In this document: one piece after another, positions 45,926 to 56,957 of the stretch
Layout of the letters: the number at the start of each line of letters is the position of its first letter
Numbering within the stretch: position 1 is the stretch's first letter
DNA from: Monoplex corrugatus
Taxonomy: Eukaryota > Mollusca > Gastropoda > Littorinimorpha > Ranellidae
Assembly: GCA_030674185.1 (NCBI GenBank)
Contig: CM060307.1
Span: forward strand, 52,934,442 to 52,998,441
Direction of reading: 5' to 3'
Length of the DNA: 64,000 nucleotides
Program-made: the position numbers and the translations under genes
Notes under the pieces: model-generated
Database searches by the model: none
Told to the model about the DNA's origin: nothing
Seen by the model: only the letters and a program-made list of their open reading frames with translations

Positions 45926-47889
45926 TCTCATCATACAAACTTGAATCATATTTTGAAGATTATTTTGTATTGACCGGAGTAACATCCCTCCCCTTTCTCT
46001 CTCTCTCTGCACTCTAGACAATATGAATTAATCTCTCACTTTATAAATTCACACATGCACACACATCATCAGCACCACCACCATCACTAACAATATTTAT
46101 CAATATTCTGGTTAGCTGTTTATCAAACAATTATGAATTGACATAGATCTAAATCATATACTTTTTGTACAAAATTAGAGATGCAAAAGGAATTACTCCC
46201 TCCCAAACAACAATAACAAACGAACAAAAACAAACAAACAAACAAACAAAAACAAAACAAAACAACAACAACATAACAACGAACAAAACAGACAAACAGC
46301 CTAATCGCTACGCTGATGAGAACTCTTCTGCGCCAGAAGTTCATTAGGCCCTAAGTCCAAAGCTGGAAAACTGAGCAGACGACAATCATTTCAACTTGCA
46401 GAAACAGGTAAAAACGAACAATCTGACACAAAAGTTGATTAATTTTCAGCGTAAGATGTGAATAAATCCTCATTTAGCTAAGGTGGGTTGGAGCAAGCGC
46501 ACTTCGCTGGATCGTATGCCTATCCTTTTACCTACAGGCGCTGGCCGTTGTGACCATCATGATCATCCTGGCACTCATTCAGTCATTGAACAAAAACACT
46601 TGAAATCTGCGCAACTCAAAGCAGATTCACTAGGCCTACTTAGTACTTGAATAGTTCCAAGTACGTTTCACCTGATAGGCCTAGAGATTTAGCAGACAGT
46701 AGGATAGATCTACAAGCATGCGCAGCGCGGCAGACACGTAATCGTGGTCGACTCAAGGAGTGTTGTGCCGCTTGATACATTACAGTTATAAAAAAAACTC
46801 AGATTAAATGCAATGAAAAGCTAGATCTAGTAGAGCAATATAGTTTTTATACTGTTTGCTTACTACTAATATTAGTCTAGTAAGAGTTTGAACTGATCAG
46901 CTAGAACCTGTTCTCTTTCGACCTGAAAACAGTTGTAACTTGGACGTTCGATACACATAATTTTAAAAATAGATTGATTGATTGATTTGGTTCAGTTTTA
47001 CGTCCGCACCCCCTTCAGATAATACGTCGACGGAGACAACCCGGAGAAGTGGGGGTAGGAAGGACTCATCTAATCCTAAACCAACGCTGTAATCATTAAA
47101 ACAACAATTATATAAAGACATGCAGTAAGAAGCACAGTTTGATAGACATGCAGTAGGAAGTGTAGTTTTATGTAACGCATCCTATACTTCGAACCTACAA
47201 ACATTAGCATATGAATCCGACGTTCATCCGAGTTTTGGAAGCCCTCATGTGAAGGCGGGTGAAAATAACTGTATCATCATTGTGCATAATATACACGGCT
47301 GTGATTATAAAAATGTTTATGATTTATATGATACAAAAAAATCATGTAAATTAATTTATAACAAATTATATGAAAACAGTCATTTGCACACAATGAATTA
47401 AAAAGCAAATAAATGGGGGAAATTTTGCCAGGCGATCTAGCATTTTCTGCAGTCAATGACAGTCTGCAGTTGCGACCTATTAGTTAGTCACAGATAGGCT
47501 AGGTGTGGTGTAGAGTCTAGCATTCTGTATGAAAGTAGGAGAGTGTTCAGGTACTTTGGAACAAACGAAATTTCATTGATGTCGTACAGAATTGAGTAAA
47601 ATGTTTATGATCTTGATTTTGAATTGTCAGAAGACAAAGATTTGAGCGTTTATCAGTTCTGAATTGTAGCTGTATTATCATGTAGGGTCAAGAAGAAGGA
47701 GGGGATTGAGAAAAGGAAACGGAAGCAGACAATTAAAGTGATGGTCATGTCCAGAAAATTTACTTTTTAGAATGGGTAATAATTCCAGTGTGGTATGCAT
47801 TAGTAGTAGTCCATACCATGAACAGGATAATTAAAATTTCCTTTCCCACGGGTGCACACTTTAACTTGATGTACATTGTCTGTTTGCAG

Positions 47890-48097
47890 ACTGGCTACAA
47901 ATGGCATTGAGGAAATGGAGATGTTGGAGACCCAAGCAGAGTGCACCAGTGATCACAGAAATGAGTCTGTGCTCAGAGGAAGACCTTCTCATTTTCAGAA
48001 GATTACAGGAAAAATACAACTGCCAAAGATTTCATCTTGAACCCTTTCAATACGGTTTTGAAAAACATTTTTTTGCATATTATGATTCTATGAGCGT
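47890..48097 (+). other. Possible 5' exon of POLN (low confidence)
   Basis: A clear acceptor, gtctgtttgcag|ACTGGC, opens it. Two ATG-started frames exist: one from 47901 (MALRKWRCWRPK) and one from 47915 (MEMLETQAECTSDHRNESVL, 41 codons). The best later donor is AGC|gtaatg, but neither frame joins exon 50322 (entry phase 1) through it. It could be an untranslated exon or a spurious acceptor. Confidence 0.25.
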
Positions 48098-48216
48098 AAT
48101 GTATGTGACTGCTCAGTTTTGCGTTTGGCCACCTGTTGTAATTGGTTTAGAATTATACTTTGCACCTTACACTAATCTAAACTGTCAAGAGCATGTAATG
48201 TATGTCCGATTGTAAA

Positions 48217-48239
48217 TGTGTGTTGTGTGTGTGTGTGTG

Positions 48240-48290
<51 letters not shown>

Positions 48291-48314
48291 TGTGTTGTGT
48301 GTGTGTGTGTGTGT

Positions 48315-48364
<50 letters not shown>

Positions 48365-48371
48365 GCGCGCG
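48217..48371 (+). repeat. (TG)n microsatellite
   Basis: TG runs interrupted by single TT or TA steps, ending in gcgtgtgcgcgcgc. Confidence 0.95.
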
Positions 48372-48495
48372 CTGTATTTGAGGGCTTCAGTCCATGAACG
48401 CATGTGTGCATAACTGATGAGCAACAGATACAGGTATCGGCAATGCACCATCTGACCACGGTTAAGGTGTGGGGATGGTAGGCCATATAACAAAA

Positions 48496-48498
<3 letters not shown>

Positions 48499-48546
<48 letters not shown>

Positions 48547-48559
48547 AGAGAGAGAGGTA
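48499..48559 (+). repeat. (GA)n microsatellite
   Basis: About 45 bases of GA, then gggg and further GA. Confidence 0.95.
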
Positions 48560-50321
48560 TTTATTACAGGAACACCCAGGTAGAGACTGCATGAGTGTAT
48601 GCTTGTGTATTCAATCATTACTCGTATAGCCATTAGAAATATTTGCTGATTGAATTGAATGCTTCCAATTTATTTGCTTGCCATTTCAATCGAAAATTCT
48701 TGACTCGAGTCACAAGTCTATACAGCCATCTGCCTTAGAAGTAGCCCCAGCTCATCTCCTGTTAGGGACACCTATTGATTTGCGTTAATGCAAAGAATGT
48801 ATAGCTTTTGATGGTCTGGTTTGCTATGTCTCAGGCTCTGTATCATACACATACGCTTGGGCCATTTGCTTACATTATGTTTTTATCAACCTGCCGAAGG
48901 AGAGCATTTTGCGAATAACTTAAAATGTGTACATTAGTTGCTCAACCATAAAAAATCATGTCAAACAAGTGGCTAATAAAAAAGGTGTTATTATATTTTG
49001 AATATTTATAGATTCTGCCTTTTCCAGATTTTGTATTATCAGACAAACAGACCAAGAAAGAAAGAATGTGAAACAAAAGAGGTCTCCTGTTTGGAGGTTT
49101 GAAGAAAGCGGTCCGATACTGATTTTTTTTTTTTATTCTGTCAAACTTTCTTTTATTCATTTTAAACAAATAATACAGGCAAATACAGAGCAAAACAGCA
49201 AAGCGTAAGTACTATCATATCGTAAGAAACAATCCCGATTTATGCAAAACATCCATTATGCTCAAAAAGCAAGTACGTACACATCTACGTGAAGCATAAT
49301 TATCAATAAAACGATCAGGTGGTAGATTGTTAAAAAAAATCATACCGCAATAATATTTCATTACGTATATTGACAATATGTGAATTGTGTATTATAATCT
49401 CTAGATATTATGAAGTTTCAGTTGTCGTTTTTTTTTTTTATCAGTGGTAGATATGGCGGGCATTTCGTTTTAAAAGAATGCAACTTCCACGTCAGTTTTT
49501 CATTGTATTCTATTGTATTCTTCTGTGTGATGTTTTGTGGAAACATATCTTTGAAAAGATGTGATGTTTAGTAGAGTTTTGTTTTCAAATTTGCATTCAT
49601 AACGGTGCTTTTTTTTCCCAAGAAGGATAATTAAATATAATACCGAATCTGTGTGCATACTTTCATCTACACCAAAATAATACCATGTTTTCAGTCGGTC
49701 TGATGTTTGCACAAGTGATGTATTCTGATTTTAAGAATTCATCGATCCTTCCAAAGAATCGTTTCGTATGTAAACGTTTGCAAAACATTTGATCAGTACC
49801 GTCTTCCGCTTCCACTCAAAAGTTGTTTATAAGTCCTCTTTCTTTGAATAAAACATTAGGTCCGATAATTCTATGTACAGTACGTATTTATAACCAGTTC
49901 AGTTACTCCAACTGAAATGTCTAAGTTCTGGATTAATATCTGTTAAATTCAATTTGAGCATCGTGTTTTCCAATTGTTATTTTGCTCTTGGATTATTATT
50001 GTGAACACAATTGTCATAATCTAAGTATGGGTCGAGGACAAGATTCCGATCACCTTCCAATTCTGATTTTACTGTGATGAAGCATTGTGTCATTGAGGAT
50101 GAAATATGGTGAATGAATGAATGAATGGCAGATATAGTGAGTTAAAGAATCATGACATTGTTCCTATTATGCAGGATACAGAATGCAGGATAATGGATCA
50201 TGTTGTAAATACATATAAGCAGTTATAAATTTCTGTAGATAATTAGGTCTATGTTTAGGTGAGTTGCTGTCTCTCTGTTAATGTTGCCTGTCAGTTCAAT
50301 TGCATTCTTGTCACTTCTCAG
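48560..50321. other. POLN upstream intron or 5' flank, nothing recognised
   Basis: No gene, RNA or bounded repeat; a (GAAT)n trace lies at 50107-50128. Confidence 0.4.
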
Positions 50322-51610
50322 GTAAAACTGACTTGAAAAAGACTGCCGCTAATACCGGCCACACGATAACAAGGTCAATGCCATATTTTGAAAGGGGAGA
50401 CATAGAAATCAAACAGGAACCATTGACACCAAAGTGCAGTCTTGACACACGACTCGAACAAAGTGTTTCCATAGATTCACACATCACCCGACTCATACCT
50501 ATATCAGAAGTAGGCTGTCACGCAAAGGTCCTAGAATTCCCAGATGTCCTTAAGATGAAGGTCGATGAAAACAGATCACTGGTTGGTTTCTTGAAAGAAC
50601 GGGAAGAAGGATTTGGTCAGGTTACCGCTGCTCAGACCATCCTGCAGGTGTTTGGCTCAGAACAGTGTGTGACTGGAGTTGCTGACATGGATGCTTTGAA
50701 GGAAGAAGATATTGATGTTCAGCCAGACCAGACTTCTGCCTATCATATAAAAGAAAAACAATCACCAAAGCAAAGAACTGTTACTTCTGCTGCCCAATTA
50801 AGACAGAATAGAGACTCTGCTGTTACAACAGGTTCTTGGGAAAATGCGTCAGATTTGAGAGGTTTACAAGGTGATACATCATGTTTATCCCCCAAATCAA
50901 AGAGACAAAACCAATTACAAGCCGTACTACTAACTGAGGAGCAAAGTTTAACAGAGCGTAATGCGCTGTACCCTAAGCACGTACACAAAACAGTCATTTA
51001 CGACAAAAACTTGCCAACTCCAAAACACAGCTTTAAAAGCAGATTGCCTGGATGGGATCAAACACCATTTCATAAAACAACAACATCCGTGATGCCAAGC
51101 CACCAGCAACTTACTTTGCCATGTTCACTTCATGATGCTGCAGAACCAGAGCTGCACTTGTTTCAACAAACAGAAAATAGAATGATGGCCACGGTACATA
51201 CCACCTCAGCGCTTGAAGCCACAGATGATAACGCAACAAAGTCAAATGCAGCTGTACCTCTGGCATGCGACTTTGGGACAAAAAATGTATACACTTCTCC
51301 ACATTTATCCACAATAAATCAACACCATGCGCGTTGCACTGCGAGCCATACCAGACAGTCAACAGCGCCATTCCTAGCTAACAAAATAATGCATGCTGAC
51401 ACATTGAAAACTTCTGCCATAAGAGAAAAGTTGCTTAAAACGCCAGTCTCTGTGATCAGTAAGAAAACGGCATCAACATTGCCAAGTTGTATGAACAGCA
51501 AAAACAGACAGTTAACAGAATCAAAGAAGCACACCCTTGTTGAAACAACAAAGAGAAGTAGCAGAGAAAGCATTCAGCGAACACTGACAGCTTATGCCAA
51601 CACAGTCAAG
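50322..51610 (+). CDS. POLN: POLN exon A: long disordered N-terminal region
   Basis: The acceptor is tcacttctcag|GTAAAA (entry phase 1) and the donor is CAAG|gtaagt (phase 0). It encodes about 429 residues, rich in Ser, Thr, Lys and Gln, with no folded-domain pattern. It includes IEIKQEPL, a SUMO-type consensus, and near the end SIQRTLTAYANTVK, which loosely resembles a PCNA-binding PIP box (QxxLxxY). Assignment rests on position and phase rather than similarity. Confidence 0.7.
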
Positions 51611-51765
51611 GTAAGTGGTTACACTCTGACAGCAGTCACATACATGTGAAGAATGCTATCGTACAGAAATCCTGTGCAAGTAATGAGATAAAAGTAAATG
51701 TTTTTGTCTTTCTTATGACTAATATATTCTCCAGTGAGAGAGAGAGAGGGGGGAGAGAGAGAGGG

Positions 51766-51826
<61 letters not shown>

Positions 51827-54800
51827 GTAAATTTAACCCAAATTTTTGTTGGTACACACAAACACACACACACACACACACATATATACATGCACATGCA
51901 CACACACACACACGTAGTTCAGGGAGAAGAAGAAGGAGAATGTAATCTAAAGCGCTCACACCTTTATCACACATCCTGGTACTCTACATGTAGAGTGTAA
52001 ACTTCATTATGACATATCCACGTAATTTGAAATGCACACATAATTATGAAATATCCAGCTAATCTATTATTTATGCATGATTACGATGTAGCATAAACAA
52101 ACTCCAGTGATCGTAATAATGACATTGTGAAATTTCCAAGAACTTTGCGTCTTTCTTTACATAGTTATTTGCTCTTCTTATTCAGGTAAAGACACTCAGA
52201 CAGGTGTAATGATTTGTTGGTGTGAAGAAAATTAGTCTTTAAATATTTGTCGTTTCAGTCCTAGTTCAGTTCAGTCCTAGTATGCATCATAAAACATGGC
52301 CTAATTACTGTCAGCAGTGCTTGTAAAAATTGACCTATTGTGCCATGTGTGCCATACCCATTCCATTTCAAAATGAAAACTGAAAGTAAATATGCTTTTA
52401 AAAAAACATTCACAGAGGAAGAAAACAACAAAGACAACAGAAACAGGCAGTGACATCAGGCAAAACAAGGAAGAGGCCAACAATTATACAAACAGACATG
52501 GCCAGCAGACCATTGACTCCTTTGACCAGGACACACAGCATGGCGAGGAACGCTCTCCCTTACTTCAGTCTCAGCAACATGTGAAAGACATCCGAGACAC
52601 GAGGGAAGACGAAAGGCAACAGATAGCACTGATGTTGGACAAGTGCACTATGATCTGTTGTATGGTGCTTTATAAAGATGGCACCACCAACACAGACGCT
52701 TCACTCATCACCAGGCCAGAGGTGGTGTAATATTTCTTTATGAGTATCAGGAATTCCTTGAAGATCTCCCTTCTTTTTCTCAAGCTCACGTACTCAGAAT
52801 CAGTTTTTGGTGAATATTTTGTACGTCAATTTGCAGGGTATAACCAGGGACAGAAGCAACTGTTTCAATAAAAAGATGTTCTCCAAGAAGATATTTTAGT
52901 CGTTGACAAGGCTTTGTAAGGTGCATTATGCATGTGTATGAGGGGTGGGTAGGAGCATGGGTCCAGGTGTTGTCAGACAGACCAGTGTTTTTTAGGACAG
53001 TATCAAAGTGCGATGTCAGATTCCAGTGGCTTCACGTATTTGAATAATCAACTAAATTCAACTTGTACGAGTATCCTTGTGATAGTGAATACTAAATTCA
53101 ACATGTATCCTTGTGATAATGAATAAAAGCAGGTACTTGTTAGGAAAGGTCTGTTTCTTATACTAATTACTGTTGCCGGTAAAGAATTTCCGTGGCTAGG
53201 CTGGCCGGTTCTTTAGACAGAGCTGTAGACTCGAGAGCTAATGTCTCGAGTTCTAATGTCGTCAGTTCCAGCCCACAACAACCCATTCTCTGTCTTAATG
53301 GTTTCATCATTGTGGTGGTATCAGCTTAGTTTTTCATAGGTCGCTTCTCCTTCCTCCCCATTTCAAGATTTGTCAGCGCATAGGGTTTTGCGCAGGCTCG
53401 GAAAATCTGCCAGATAATTGCTGGCAGAGTTGGATGGAGTGCGTATGGAATTTTCTGAGTATGATGAATCCCTCTTGAACAAACTCTGAACTCCAAGCAG
53501 CTGTTTTTGATTATAATTGTGATTTAATGCCTTGAGTTAGAAGCGTTCTGGCTTTAGTAAAAGGGATGCTGTTGTGTCGTAAAGGTGCACCCTGAGATGT
53601 TGTAGTGAGGACAGCAATTTCATACTCTAAGACAAAAGGAATGATTTACCATAGAGCATACGTTATCAGATACTTTTAGTGAAAAATAATGAGCCATACG
53701 CTTAAAGATAAAAGGATTGTTTTATCGTGAAGAGAAAAACTATTACCTGCCTGTAATAAGGAATATTGGCTTACTTGATGTTATAAAGAGATAATTATTT
53801 CATGCCTTTAGTGAGCAGTACTGTGTCTTGTAGGTCAAAGGGTTGTTGTTGCACTGCCACGAAAACAGCTATCTGATGCCTGTACCGCAACACTGTGATA
53901 CAGCCGCCGCCCAGTGGAGTAGGTGTGTATCTTATGTATAGAATGTTGTTCGCGCGTAATATACTCGTGCCAGTTAATAATATGGTATATTGTACACACC
54001 AATAAGTTTGCAATATTCTCCAGCATGCTGTGTTTATTTGAAGACTTTACGGCTTTTGCCGTTGTGATATCCAGACATCTCTCTGTGGCCTTTTTCGTCG
54101 GTGGCGACGGTCAACAGCCGAAAATTAGTTATCTTAAAACACAGCGACGCTCATGGCTAAAACAACCAATGCGCGATCGGCACGCTTTCTGACAGTGACT
54201 ACAGTAGTAGTATACTATGGAGTCATCCACCGTGGGGCATTTGCGTCTTTGTCTAGCCTCTATAGCGCGCTTGACTCTATTCTCTTCATAGCTCTTTGCT
54301 CCCGCGAAAACAGCAGCTCCCCACCCCACTCGATCCTGGGCAACCGTATCCCAGTTCGCAACATTGATAGAAAATTCTATCATGGACGTTTTACACTAGT
54401 CCTTGAAGCGAAGCTTGGGTCGTCCAACGTTACACGTGCCCACAGACAGTTCCCCATACAGTATCTGCTTGGGGATTCTGGAGTTATCCATGCACGCAAC
54501 GTGACCAAGCCACCTGAGACGCCGAGACCGCAGGATGGGATACAGTGACTGAATGCCAGCTCTTTTGAGCACTTCTGTAACCGGGACTCTATCTTGCCAT
54601 TTAATATTAAGAATTTTTCGTAAACACCGCATATGGAAACTATTTAACCTCCTCTCCTGACCAGCATGCAAGGTCCACGTCTCACTCCCGTAAAGGAGTG
54701 TTGAGAGGACGCATTAGAGTCTTGGTTTTAATCCTAAGCTTATTATTTTCCCATGCTCTTTTCTTAAGTGTTTTGAATGCGGCTGTAGCCTTTCCTATTC

Positions 54801-56881
54801 TGCTTGTCAATTCCCCATCCAAAGATAGGGTCGATGGTATGGTGGATCCCAAGTAAACAAACTTATCTACTATTTTCAGAGATTCACCACCGAGTTTTAT
54901 CATCAGCGAAAAGCAACTGTCTGATCAACACTTCAGTCGTCAGTCGTTTCGACTTCAGTCCTCACCTTGAACGGCTCTGATGTATTTCCATCGAATTGAA
55001 TGCACGCATTCATGTCCTCGAGAAAAGAAATGACTAAGTGCAAAAAAATAAGTGGACAACCGATTTTTTCCAGTTCCTTATAGAGCGATTTCCGGCTCAC
55101 AGTCCGTGATATCGCCGTTTCCGCTGAACCTGGGCTTCCGTTTTAGAAGCAAGTGTCTTGCCCAAACAACACTCATTTCCTCTCCATTCACATGAACAAT
55201 CCGCGAAGGAAAGTCAGGTCAATACGTTCGCAGTATCCATGGAGTAGCAGGGGATGCCGGATATTGGCCAAGTTGACCAATTACCGCACACGGGTCCCTC
55301 CCTGCTGATTTGTGTGAGGTTTACTCCTCCAGCCTTTCTCAATTCAATGAGACCGCAAGGCAGCGGGAAATGGCACCCGGCTGCTTATTTTTATATTCGC
55401 ACCTGACCTCCATATCTGAAGGCGCGTTCCTCGATACGCCACCCGAGGACGAGACAATCCAGACATCGTAACAACGGCAAATACCATAAATAATGTATGC
55501 TGGAACCAAAGACTAAGTACTAATTGAATAGTATCTGTTCTAGAAGTTTGTGGTAAGCCACTTACGGCCCTTGAATAAAGCAATGCTTTAGTCGTTTGTT
55601 ACAGAATTATTGATTGTGAGTTAGAATAATGTTCTGATTGTATGTTTCAGATACATATTAATATGACGGTTTGGGAAAGTTGTGTTCGCTTATTATAAAC
55701 ATAGTGATGGTTAGAGTAATGGTTAGAGAAATGTTGAATGAAATGTGAGTAGATGGTTAGAGAAACGTTGAACAATGTTGTAGATGTACTATTTGTGGTT
55801 GCTTATTATAAACATAGTGATGGTTAGAGTGATTGTTAGAGAAATGTTGAATAAAATGTGAGTAGATGGTTAGAGAAACGTTGAACAATGTTTTGGATGT
55901 ACTTCAGGAAAGTAATGTTTTGGTTATGGTGTGTTACACACAGTCGGCAGCTGAACTCGTCACGGTCTGTCGTTATGTTACAGAGATATTCTGAACGGCT
56001 TGTTGAGGAAGGGCGATACCGTAAAAGTTGCCATCAATTGTAAACACTTTGTCATTGCTCTGCTGAGAGAGTTTTCTTTGGGAGAAAACAGAGGTAAGTA
56101 TCTGTTCTGGGAACATGCTTAAAAGAAATGAAGTCACTTTCTTTGCACATGTCATGGTTATGGCAGTTTGAATTTTATTAAGTTAATGCTCTAACGTAAC
56201 TAATACAGACTGTTGTTTGGTTTGTTATTTTCCATTTTGAACAACAGGAAAGATAAATAAAAGAAATACCTAGATACATCATAAAAGAAATATCTAGATA
56301 CATTCCGTATCTATAATCCACTATGTGTTTCATTGTCGATACTTTCCCTGCTTATTTCACGAATTTAAAGATAGTGTTAGAGTATTCTGTTACTGGAATG
56401 AACGCATACATGTACATGTTTATAGGCGGTCAGTTTTAAGTCTTAGCTGATGTACATACTGAGCTTCCGCCATCCAGTCTCATTGTACGGGTCTGAACCA
56501 GACTTGATAAAATATTTCAGTGCAACCTCCAGTAGATCCTGTTCAGGGTTAGGGAAAGGCAAGCAATGATGGGCATCGTTCTTATATATCTGACCCGAAA
56601 GTGGTGAAGTTTCTACAACCTCACTTCCTATGATCTGCCTTTGGATATTATGTTCACTTTTTTCAGCATGTTTGTAGATGATTGCACCATTATCGTCATC
56701 AGTGATTATCATCTGCAGGGTTCTTGGACTGGCAGTTTGAGGATCCCATAATCGCAGGCTGGTTGCTGAGTCCTGACAATCCTCCACGTACGCTGAAAGC
56801 TCTCTGCAAATCTGTACAGCTCACAGTGACACAGGTTACCCATTTGTTTAATTTCTTTTCTTTTTGTTACAATGTGTGTGT

Positions 56882-56957
<76 letters not shown>

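Larger units (their letters stand above)
43201..47889. other. Intergenic region between divergent genes
   Basis: It separates the minus-strand gene's 5' end from the plus-strand POLN side. It holds a SINE fragment and an RTE fragment (listed) and a (CAAA)n stretch at 44110-44170. No gene was recognised; the POLN promoter and 5' exons probably lie within its right half or just after. Confidence 0.4.

Noticed and set aside
47901..48215. 104-codon frame taken as the POLN start
   Set aside because: It cannot be joined in phase to the exon at 50322, and its later part runs into a TG array. Kept only as a low-confidence untranslated exon.
50311..51573. Minus-strand frames over POLN exon A
   Set aside because: Shadows of the long plus-strand exon, which has the splice sites and the consistent phase.
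55652..55700. Candidate missing POLN exon (IHINMTVWE)
   Set aside because: Too short, and its exit phase does not fit exon D.
56443..56787. 114-codon minus-strand frame
   Set aside because: It overlaps POLN exon E in antisense and has no motifs of its own.
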